A DNA stretch of 64,000 nucleotides, from assembly GCF_000412675.1 (NCBI RefSeq), contig NC_021505.1, positions 2,474,501 to 2,538,500 on the forward strand, written 5' to 3'. Below, piece by piece: positions 26,846 through 34,319 of this stretch. Both the position numbers and the translations under genes were made by a program. Within the stretch, counting starts at the first letter, position 1. The number at the start of each line of letters is the position of its first letter. Under the pieces are notes generated by a model. That model did no database searches. It saw only the letters and a program-made list of their open reading frames with translations, and was not told the DNA's origin. The DNA is from Pseudomonas putida NBRC 14164. GTDB lineage: Bacteria > Pseudomonadota > Gammaproteobacteria > Pseudomonadales > Pseudomonadaceae.

Positions 26846-27046
26846 ATGGCCAAAGATATTGACAACCCCTGCGTCTCGTTATGCCAGCTCAACAGCGAGC
26901 TGTGCGTGAGCTGTGGCCGTACCCGTGACGAAATTCGCAAATGGCGGGGCATGAAACGCCCGGAAAAGATGGCCACCGTGCAGCGCGCGGCAACGCGCAT
27001 GAAAGCTATCGCCAAGAAGGCAGCCAAGCGGCAGAATGCTGGCTGA
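26846..27046 (+). CDS. DUF1289 domain-containing protein
   Basis: A 66-residue protein of the DUF1289 family (PF06945). The four-cysteine pattern NPCVSLC and LCVSCGRT, followed by EIRKWRGM, suggests a small metal-binding site. The C-terminal half is strongly basic. Function is not established for the family. It is eight bases downstream of the 105-residue hypothetical gene. Confidence 0.9.
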   Translation: MAKDIDNPCVSLCQLNSELCVSCGRTRDEIRKWRGMKRPEKMATVQRAATRMKAIAKKAAKRQNAG

Positions 27047-27096
27047 TCCTGCGTGCCCTGCACGCGGCCTAGCCTGATTTGCCTGACGAGCCTGAA

Positions 27097-27738
27097 ATGG
27101 ATTCTCACTCGCTGCTTGCCTTTACCCTTGTCGCTGCCATCGCGATCGCCAGCCCTGGCCCCGCCACCCTGATGGCCATCAACAACAGCCTGGCCCACGG
27201 CCAACGCAGCGCGGTCTGGTCGTCGCTGGGCAATGGCTCGGGCCTGTTCTGCCTGTCGGCTGCGGCCATGCTCGGGCTGGGCGCGTTGCTGGCCAGTTCC
27301 GAAGTACTGTTCAACGCCGTGAAGATCCTGGGGGCAGGCTATCTGTTCTACCTCGGTGCGCGGCAATTGCTGAAAAAGAGCCCGATGCTGGAGCAGGGCG
27401 CTGCTGAGGGCGCTGCCAAGGTACGGCCCACACCGCTGAAGTTGTACAAGTCGGCTTTCCTCACAGCGGTGACCAACCCCAAGGCAACCATGTTCTTCAC
27501 TGCGCTGTTCCCGCAGTTCATCGACCAAGGGGCGGCACTGTTGCCGCAGTTCCTGACCCTCACGGGGATTTTCGTGGGCTTGTCGCTTGCTTCGCTGAGC
27601 TTGTATGCCGCACTGGCGGCGCGGGCCAAGGGTGTGTTGACCCGGCCGTCGATGTCACGCTGGGTGAGCCGCGTGGTGGGCGCCACCTTTATCGGCTTTG
27701 GCGCGGCGATTCTGGCGATGCGTCGGCAAGGGGCCTGA
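27097..27738 (+). CDS. LysE/RhtB family exporter
   Basis: A 213-residue inner-membrane protein with about six hydrophobic segments and the family start AFTLVAAIAIASPGPATLMAINNSL, then GAGYLFYLGARQLL and TNPKATMFFTALFPQFI. The family exports amino acids or their analogues. An in-frame TTG at 27079 is an alternative start, but the ATG at 27097 fits the family N-terminus. The exported substrate is unknown. Confidence 0.92.
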   Translation: MDSHSLLAFTLVAAIAIASPGPATLMAINNSLAHGQRSAVWSSLGNGSGLFCLSAAAMLGLGALLASSEVLFNAVKILGAGYLFYLGARQLLKKSPMLEQGAAEGAAKVRPTPLKLYKSAFLTAVTNPKATMFFTALFPQFIDQGAALLPQFLTLTGIFVGLSLASLSLYAALAARAKGVLTRPSMSRWVSRVVGATFIGFGAAILAMRRQGA

Positions 27739-27964
27739 GGCGCGACACCTCGAACGGTGCGCCGGTTGATAACTGGCGTCGTGGCCGGCCAAGGTATTGG
27801 GTTGGCCTGTTTCTTGGCTGGCCGATGAAAGGCCGCCCCACTAACAACTCTTAGTCCAGACTGTCTACAGCACGCGCAGATGAATGCTGCGGTCGAGCAC
27901 AGGATGTGGCAGCCTTTGGCCACCACGCCGGGTCGCCGGATGTTACATGTGCCGAGGGTTGTAG

Positions 27965-28753
27965 ATGATCCAGCGTCGCTTGAGCCAAGCCTTGCTGCTG
28001 TTGCCTTGCCTGTTGCTGCCCCTGGCGGCCGCAGCGGACGAGCCATGCCGACGGCTGACCGCGACCGGCAACCCGGAATACCCCCCTTACCTGTGGCGCG
28101 ACCCGCAGAACCCTCAGCAACTGATCGGTGCCAACGCCGACCTCCTCAAGTACCTGGGCAAGCAGTTGGGGCTGGAAATCGAGGTGGTGTACGGCGGCCC
28201 CTGGTCGCGGGCGCAGGAAGAAGTGCGCACCGGCCGGATCGACCTGCTGGCCGGGTATTTCATCACCCAGGCCCGAAAGCAACAGATGGACTTCATCGCC
28301 CCACCATTCCTGAGTACTCCCAGCGTGGTCTGGGTACGCCAGGACAATGCCTTTGCCTACCACCAGTGGGCAGACCTCAAGGGCCGCAAAGGCGGGACCC
28401 TGGTCAACAACAGCCATGGCCAGCAGTTCGATGAATACGCCCAGGCCAACCTCATCCTCGAAGCGGTGCCTGGCGCACGGCAGGCGTTCGAGAAGTTGAT
28501 GCACAAGCGCAGTGATTACGTGGTGTACGAGCAGTACCCCGGCATGGCGTTGGCGCGCACCCTGGGCATTGCAGCCACTGTGCAGGTGTTGCAGCCCCCG
28601 GTGTCCAGCGAAGGGTTGTACCTGGCGATGTCGCATGAATCGCCCTGCAACAAGCCGCAGCTGCGTGAAGCGCTGGCGCGGGAGATGGCGAAGATCGTTG
28701 GCGGGGCGCTGCCTGAGCAACTGCTGCAGCAGAACCTGGAACGCTGGCAGTAA
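27965..28753 (+). CDS. periplasmic solute-binding protein (SBP_bac_3-like), orphan
   Basis: A 262-residue protein with a signal peptide (LLLLPCLLLPLAAAADEPC) and a family 3 extracellular solute-binding domain: NPEYPPYLWRD, NADLLKYLGKQLGLEIEVV and the GRIDLLAGYFITQARKQQMDF segment. It would bind a polar amino acid or similar ligand in the periplasm. No permease or ATPase gene adjoins, so it either shares a transporter or serves as a sensor-type binding protein. Confidence 0.9.
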   Translation: MIQRRLSQALLLLPCLLLPLAAAADEPCRRLTATGNPEYPPYLWRDPQNPQQLIGANADLLKYLGKQLGLEIEVVYGGPWSRAQEEVRTGRIDLLAGYFITQARKQQMDFIAPPFLSTPSVVWVRQDNAFAYHQWADLKGRKGGTLVNNSHGQQFDEYAQANLILEAVPGARQAFEKLMHKRSDYVVYEQYPGMALARTLGIAATVQVLQPPVSSEGLYLAMSHESPCNKPQLREALAREMAKIVGGALPEQLLQQNLERWQ

Positions 28754-28769
28754 CAGCACTGGTACGCTC

Positions 28770-29789
28770 CTACAGGGACCGTGCCAGTTGTTCCGCTTCC
28801 TTGGCCTGGCTCACGTTGACCGCACCAGGCAGGGTGACGTCGTTTTTTGCCGCGAGGATCTCGGCCATTACACTGACAGCGATCTCGGCCGGCGTCTTGC
28901 TGCCAATATAGATGCCAATCGGGCCATGCAGGCGCTGCAGCGAGGTCTCGCTTTCGCCGAAGTGTTCGATGAGGCGCTCGCGGCGCAGCTGGCTGTTACG
29001 CCGCGAGCCGATGGCGCCAATGTAGAACGCAGGGCTGTGCAAGGCTTCGAGCAGGGCCAGGTCGTCCAGTTTGGGATCGTGACTGACCGCGACGATGGCG
29101 CTGCGAATGTCTGCGGCGAAGGCGCGGACCACGTCGTCCGGCATGCCGGGCAGCACGTTGACCCCGGCGATTGCCCAGCCTGCTGTGTACTCCGGGCGCG
29201 GGTCGCACAGCGAAACATTGAAGCCGTTGAACAGGGCCATGGTGGCGAGGTACTCGGCCAGTGCGCCGCCCCCTATCAGTAGCAGGCGGTAGCCGGGGCC
29301 GAGGGTGCTGAGCATGCGCTGGCCGTCGAAGCTGAACAGTTCGGGTGTGCTGGTGGCACAGAGGCTGGCTTCGCCGCTGCGCAGGTTCAGGTCACGGCGC
29401 ACCAGGCTTCCGCGGCCGAGGCAGGCCAGCAGTTGGTCCAGGTGCGCCAGTGCCGGGGCGAACTCCAGCACCAGTTCAAGGGTGCCGCCACAGGGCAGGC
29501 CAAAGCGGTGGGCCTCGTCGGCGCTGACGCCGTAACGTACCAGCTGAGGCTGGCCATCGGGCATGCCGGGGCCGCCGTATGCGGTGGTGTAGCGGTGGAT
29601 GAGGTCGTCTTCGATGCAGCCGCCGGAGACACTGCCGGCCACGCGGCCGTCGCTGCGCAAGGCCATCATCGAGCCGACCGGTCGGGGGGAGGAGCCCCAG
29701 GTACGGGCGACCGTGGCGAGCAGGACGCGGTGACCGGTGGCGAGCCAGTCTCGGGTGGTGCGCAAAACCAACAGATCAATGCTTTCCAT
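28770..29789 (-). CDS. XdhC family protein (molybdenum cofactor maturation)
   Basis: A 339-residue XdhC/CoxI-type protein, which binds molybdenum cofactor and helps its sulfuration and insertion into xanthine-oxidase-family enzymes. The N-terminal domain has ARTWGSSPRPVGSMMAL and GSVSGGCIEDDLIHRY. The C-terminal Rossmann domain has LLLIGGGALAEYLA, VSHDPKLDD and FYIGAIGSRRNSQLR. It lies downstream of, and on the same strand as, the cytochrome c, Mo-subunit and Fe-S genes, from which a type A REP pair separates it. Confidence 0.94.
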   Translation of the reverse strand: MESIDLLVLRTTRDWLATGHRVLLATVARTWGSSPRPVGSMMALRSDGRVAGSVSGGCIEDDLIHRYTTAYGGPGMPDGQPQLVRYGVSADEAHRFGLPCGGTLELVLEFAPALAHLDQLLACLGRGSLVRRDLNLRSGEASLCATSTPELFSFDGQRMLSTLGPGYRLLLIGGGALAEYLATMALFNGFNVSLCDPRPEYTAGWAIAGVNVLPGMPDDVVRAFAADIRSAIVAVSHDPKLDDLALLEALHSPAFYIGAIGSRRNSQLRRERLIEHFGESETSLQRLHGPIGIYIGSKTPAEIAVSVMAEILAAKNDVTLPGAVNVSQAKEAEQLARSL

Positions 29790-29829
29790 TGGGGGTCCAT
29801 TAAAACTGATGTTCAAGGGTGGCTGTGCT

Positions 29830-29924
29830 GGCCTCTTCGCGGGTAAACCCGCTCCCACAGGTATTACACCCATTTACAGGGCGGCGTGTTTCCTGTGGGG
29901 GCGGGCATGCCCGCGAAAAGGCAG
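29830..29924. repeat. REP pair, type A (inverted)
   Basis: GGCCTCTTCGCGGGTAAACC and its inverted partner CTGTGGGGGCGGGCATGCCC, in the gap between the cytochrome c and xdhC-like genes. Confidence 0.9.
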
Positions 29925-29943
29925 GTGCATGAACCACGGCAAA

Positions 29944-31287
29944 TCAGCGCATATGCAAGATGATCGGGCTGCTGCTGGCCGGGTCGGTATGACCACGCAG
30001 CTTGCCTACCGCCTGCGCATCCACCGCACCCCCCTGGTTGCCCCAGGCCGTACGCACGAAGCTCAGCACCTCAGCAATGTCCTGGTCACGCAATTGCGCG
30101 CGGAAAGCCGGCATGCGATAGGCATCCGGCACACCGGCAGCCACCACCCGCTGCGAACCATTGAGGGTGATATTGATCGCCGAGGCGTTCTCCTTGGCCA
30201 GTGCCGAGGTGGCGCCTGCCAATGGCGGCATCCATTCGGCCTGGCCTTTGCCGTCCAGACCGTGGCAAGACGCGCAGTGGGTCACATAGGTGTGCGCCCC
30301 CGGGCTATCGAGCCGTGAAGCTGCCGATTCGGCCTGGTATTGCCATGGCGCGCCGTCACGCTGGGGATCGCCGGGCAGTGATTTCAGGTAGTGGGCAATG
30401 GCGGCCAGGTCATCGTCATGCATGAACTGCGTGGAATTGTTGAACGCCTCGGTCATTGAGCCGAACACCACGGCATGCCGGTTGCGCCCGGTTTTCAGGA
30501 ACTGCGCGATTTCTGCCTCGCTCCAGCGCCCCAGCCCGGTGTTGTGGTCGGCGCGCAGGCTCGGTGCGTACCAGCCGTCGAGCAGGGCACCGGCCAGGAA
30601 CGGCTTGCCGCCTTCATCCAGGGCCTTTTCGTTGAAGGCCAGGCCGCGCGGGGTGTGGCAACTGCCACAGTGGCCGGGGCCCTGGACGAGGTAGGCACCC
30701 CGGTTCCACTGCGCATCCTGCCCTGCCTTGGCGGTGTAAGGGGTGGTGGCCGCGAACAGGCCATTCCACAAGGCGATTGGCCAGCGCAGGTTCAATGGCC
30801 AAGGGATGTCGCTGGCCAGGTTGGCCTGTTGCACCGGTTGCACACCATGCATGAAAAACGCGTATAGCGCCTTTACATCGTCATCGCTGAGCTTGGCGTA
30901 GGACGGGTAGGGCATGGCCGGATACAGCCGGCGGCCACCGGGCGCGACACCCTGGCGCACGGCACGGTCGAAATCGGCCAGGCTGTAACTGCCGATACCG
31001 CTGTCGCGATCGGGGGTGATATTGGTGGCGTGGATGGCACCCAGCGGGGTGGCCATTTCCAGCCCGCCAGCGAAGGGCTTGCCATCCGGCAGGCTGTGGC
31101 AGGCAACGCAGTCACTGAGGCGGGCCACGTACTCGCCACGGCTGACCAATGCCGGGTCAGCGGCAGTGGCCTGTACGTCGGCAAACGGCGTGGCCGGCTC
31201 GCGGGTGACATACCAGGCCAGCAGGCCTGCCGCGACCAGGCACGGCAGCGCCAGCCAGCCAGCGGTTCTTGCGAAACGATGGGTCAT
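29944..31287 (-). CDS. triheme cytochrome c subunit of molybdenum dehydrogenase
   Basis: A 447-residue exported cytochrome with an N-terminal hydrophobic anchor/signal (WLALPCLVAAGLLAWYV). Three heme sites are CVACH (60-64), CGSCH (about 207-211) and CASCH (about 337-341). Such proteins pass electrons from a periplasmic molybdenum or PQQ dehydrogenase to the respiratory chain. Its gene starts 18 bases after the Mo-subunit gene ends, so it is the third gene of the operon and the likely membrane-linked electron acceptor. Confidence 0.95.
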   Translation of the reverse strand: MTHRFARTAGWLALPCLVAAGLLAWYVTREPATPFADVQATAADPALVSRGEYVARLSDCVACHSLPDGKPFAGGLEMATPLGAIHATNITPDRDSGIGSYSLADFDRAVRQGVAPGGRRLYPAMPYPSYAKLSDDDVKALYAFFMHGVQPVQQANLASDIPWPLNLRWPIALWNGLFAATTPYTAKAGQDAQWNRGAYLVQGPGHCGSCHTPRGLAFNEKALDEGGKPFLAGALLDGWYAPSLRADHNTGLGRWSEAEIAQFLKTGRNRHAVVFGSMTEAFNNSTQFMHDDDLAAIAHYLKSLPGDPQRDGAPWQYQAESAASRLDSPGAHTYVTHCASCHGLDGKGQAEWMPPLAGATSALAKENASAINITLNGSQRVVAAGVPDAYRMPAFRAQLRDQDIAEVLSFVRTAWGNQGGAVDAQAVGKLRGHTDPASSSPIILHMR

Positions 31288-31305
31288 GGGGCGTCCCTTG
31301 TGCGA

Positions 31306-33549
31306 TCAGCTGAAGGTATGGCGGCTCAGTGGCAGGCTGCGTACGCGCTGCCCGGTAAGCTGCGCGACTGCGTTGGCCACTGCCGGGGCGACGGCGGGTA
31401 GCGGTGGCTCGCCGATACCGCCCATCTTCGCGCCGCTTTCGACTATGCGCACATGCACCCGGGCCATGCGCGAGGGCGGCAGGATCGGATACAGGTCGTA
31501 GTTGCGTGCGCGTGGCTTGCCATCCACGTATACCGCTTCCTCCACCAGCGTCTGCGACAGGCCAAGGGCAACCGCACCGTTAACCTGGTGTTCGATGATC
31601 GCCGGGTTGACGATGCTGCCCGGGTCGATGGCCTCCCAGATGTCGTGCACCTTGACCTGGCCGTTCTCGATCGATACCTCGGCGATGACTGCCGCCTCCG
31701 AGCCGAATGGTGAAGCCATGGCCACGCCGCGTGCCCGTTTACTGCCATCCTCGGCGGTGAACGGCCCGCGTTTCCAGCCACCGGACAAGTCGGCGACCGC
31801 GTTCAGCAGGTTGGTCAGGCGCGGTTTGTCGCGCAGCAGGTGCAGGCGTAGCTCGAACGGGTCCTTGCCGCCTTTGTCGGCCAGTTCATCCAGGAATGAT
31901 TCATAGAAGAAGTCGTTCAGCGAGTTACCCACCGAACGCCAGTAGCCAAGCATGGCCGGGCCTTTGACGTAGATCTGGGCAATGCGCTTGTTGGCGATGG
32001 CGTACGCCTTGCCTGATAGCCCCTCAAGCGCGGTCGGGTCGATCTTTTCCCCTTGTTTGCCAGCAAGAGCCTCGGTTGGGCCTTCGGTGGCGCTGACCGC
32101 TTCGAGGGCCACTGGCATGCCATCGGCATCCAGTCCGGCGCGGAATTTCACCACTGCGACCGGGCGCAGCACATCACGCAGGAATTCTTCTTCGCGGCTC
32201 CAGATGAGTTTTACCGGCCGGCCAACCGCTTTGGCCAAGGCAATGGCTTGCGGATAGGGGTTGGCCGAGTCGTACAGGAAGTGGCGGCCAAAGAAGCCGC
32301 CCAGCAGTGGCGAGTGCAGGTTGATGTGCGCAGGCTCCAGGCCGGTACGCTTGGCAATGTCGTCACGGAACATGTCCGGGGCCTGGTTGGGCAGCCAGAC
32401 GTCCAGGGTGCCATCCGGGTTGAAGCGGGCGAGGGCGGACGGTGGCTCGAGCTGGGCATGGTTCAGGTACTGGTTGTGGTAGCTGGCTTCGACCTTGGTT
32501 TTGGCATTGCTCAAGGCGCCGGCGATATCGCCTTCGTTCTCTTCATCACGGGCCGGGCCCTCGACCGTTGCCAAGTGCTCGCGCCAGGCGTCGCTGGAGA
32601 AATCGGCCGGCATCGGCCGCACCTTGCTGTCGGCGGTCGGCTCTTGCCAGTCAACCTGAACCGCCTCCACCGCACGCTTTGCGTGCCACCAGCGCTCGGC
32701 CACCACGGCCACGGCGCCAGGCAGTTGGTGCACTGAATGCACACCTTTCATGGCCTTGACCTGCTCTTCGTTGCGCAGGCTGCCCACGGTCATGCCCAAA
32801 CGTGGCGCGTGCTGCACGGCGGCGTGGAGCATGCCGTCGACCTTTATGTCGATGCAGTACTGGGCCTTGCCGGTGGACTTGTCGTAGGCATCCAGGCGGC
32901 GAACGGGTTTGCCAATCCAGCGAAACTGGCTGGGATCCCGCAGCTTGACACTGGCCGGGTCGGGTACCGGCAGGTCCATGGCGCGCCCGGCGAGGTCGCC
33001 GTAGGGTATCGAACGCCCGCTCGTGGTATGTACTACGTTTCCTGGTGTGGTCGAGAGTTCGTCGACCGGCACGCCCAGTTGTTCGGCGCCCGCCTGCAGC
33101 AGCATGGCCCGTGCAAGGGCGCCCAGGCGGCGCATGGTCGGGTAGCTCATGCGCACCGACATGCTGCCACCGGTGATGCGCATGCCGTTTTCCATCACTA
33201 CATAAGCTTCGCCCGGTGGCGCGCTATCGACCACGAAGTTGACGGGGTCGACATCCAGCTCTTCACCCACAATCTGTGCCATGGCGGTGAAGGGGCCTTG
33301 CCCGCCTTCCATGAAGGGGCTCAGCAGGCGTACCGTGCCGTCTGGGCGAATCTCCAGAAACGCCGGCACCTGGGTGCCGCGCTCTGCGGTTGCCGCGGCC
33401 TGCACGCGGGCCGAGCCCATGGGCAGGCCGAAACCCAGCACCAGGGCGCCGACTGCGGTGCCGGCAAGAAAGCGCCGCCGCGACAGGTTGACGGTTTCGC
33501 CCAGTTGCAACTTGAGCAGCTCTGCGGGGCTATCGACTGGCGTGTTCAT
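31306..33549 (-). CDS. xanthine dehydrogenase-family molybdopterin-binding subunit (IorB-like)
   Basis: A 747-residue large subunit of the isoquinoline 1-oxidoreductase/aldehyde-oxidase type. A twin-arginine leader, LSRRRFLAG (about 22-30) with a following hydrophobic stretch, indicates Tat export to the periplasm. Molybdopterin-binding segments are visible: QFRWIGKPVRRLDAYDK, LGGFFGRHFLYD, and near the end GSIVNPAIIEHQVNGAVALGLSQ with GIGEPPLPAVAPAVANA containing the usual glutamate (GIGEP). Substrates of the family are aldehydes or N-heterocycles; one P. putida relative handles aromatic aldehydes. Its ATG overlaps the Fe-S subunit stop. Confidence 0.95.
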   Translation of the reverse strand: MNTPVDSPAELLKLQLGETVNLSRRRFLAGTAVGALVLGFGLPMGSARVQAAATAERGTQVPAFLEIRPDGTVRLLSPFMEGGQGPFTAMAQIVGEELDVDPVNFVVDSAPPGEAYVVMENGMRITGGSMSVRMSYPTMRRLGALARAMLLQAGAEQLGVPVDELSTTPGNVVHTTSGRSIPYGDLAGRAMDLPVPDPASVKLRDPSQFRWIGKPVRRLDAYDKSTGKAQYCIDIKVDGMLHAAVQHAPRLGMTVGSLRNEEQVKAMKGVHSVHQLPGAVAVVAERWWHAKRAVEAVQVDWQEPTADSKVRPMPADFSSDAWREHLATVEGPARDEENEGDIAGALSNAKTKVEASYHNQYLNHAQLEPPSALARFNPDGTLDVWLPNQAPDMFRDDIAKRTGLEPAHINLHSPLLGGFFGRHFLYDSANPYPQAIALAKAVGRPVKLIWSREEEFLRDVLRPVAVVKFRAGLDADGMPVALEAVSATEGPTEALAGKQGEKIDPTALEGLSGKAYAIANKRIAQIYVKGPAMLGYWRSVGNSLNDFFYESFLDELADKGGKDPFELRLHLLRDKPRLTNLLNAVADLSGGWKRGPFTAEDGSKRARGVAMASPFGSEAAVIAEVSIENGQVKVHDIWEAIDPGSIVNPAIIEHQVNGAVALGLSQTLVEEAVYVDGKPRARNYDLYPILPPSRMARVHVRIVESGAKMGGIGEPPLPAVAPAVANAVAQLTGQRVRSLPLSRHTFS

Positions 33550-34004
33550 CAGGCCTGCTCCCCTTGGGCCAGGTCATGCACGGCAGCATGGATGGCGTTG
33601 TAGGTGCCGCAACGGCACAGGTTGACCATGGCCGCGTCGATCTGCGCATCACTGGGCTTGGGGGTGTGCTTGAGCAACGCCGTGGCGGCCATGACCTGGC
33701 CAGACTGGCAGTAGCCGCACTGGGCCACCTGATGCTCGACCCAGGCCGCAACCACCCGTTTGCCAACGGCATCGGCTTCGATTGCCTCGATGGTGGTGAC
33801 CTCGCGCCCCACCACACCGGCCACCGGGGTGACGCAAGCGCGGACCACGTTGCCGTCCACCAGCACCGAACAGGCGCCGCACTGGGCCAGGCCGCAGCCG
33901 TACTTGGTGCCGGTCAGCCCCAGGTCATCGCGGATCACCCACAGCAAGGGCGTGTCGGCGTCCGCCTCGACCTGGTAGGTCTGCTGGTTAATGCGTAGTT
34001 CCAT
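33549..34004 (-). CDS. (2Fe-2S)-binding subunit of molybdenum dehydrogenase (IorA-like)
   Basis: A 151-residue small subunit with two [2Fe-2S] clusters: the plant-ferredoxin-type site C37, C42, C45, C57 and the second site C96, C99, C130, C132 (QCGYCQSG and CRCGTYN). It has no signal peptide and probably crosses the membrane by hitch-hiking with the Tat-tagged Mo subunit. It is the first gene of the three-gene operon, divergent from the OsmC-YcaO gene. Confidence 0.96.
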   Translation of the reverse strand: MELRINQQTYQVEADADTPLLWVIRDDLGLTGTKYGCGLAQCGACSVLVDGNVVRACVTPVAGVVGREVTTIEAIEADAVGKRVVAAWVEHQVAQCGYCQSGQVMAATALLKHTPKPSDAQIDAAMVNLCRCGTYNAIHAAVHDLAQGEQA

Positions 34005-34319
34005 GGTTCACCTGCCAGTCATCGGTTGCTGTCGCTGTGTTTTTTCTGTGCGGGAATACGTTGTTCCCCAGAGGAGAAACGCTAGCACAGGGGGATGACC
34101 GCTGGTCTGGAGGCGAGGGCAGGTTCAGAGGATCAGGCAAGCAATCCGGTGGAATGCGCAAGTCTGTACTGGCCCCATCGCCGGCAAGCCAGCTCCCAAG
34201 TCCCTGTGGGGGCTGGCTTGCCGGCGATGGGGCCAGGCAGGCAAACAGGACTTCTGGCGTAAAAACCCGGATAATGCCGGCCAATTTCGTTTTGCACGCT
34301 TAAATCACGGTAACCCCGC
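34005..34319. other. 315-base divergent intergenic region with REP
   Basis: Between the Fe-S subunit gene (minus) and the OsmC-YcaO gene (plus). It contains the type B REP pair at 34171-34234 and otherwise presumably both promoters. I see no clear operator. Confidence 0.45.
34171..34234. repeat. REP pair, type B (inverted)
   Basis: GGCCCCATCGCCGGCAAGCC and inverted GGCTTGCCGGCGATGGGGCC with a short spacer. It is unusual in lying between divergent, not convergent, genes. Confidence 0.9.
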
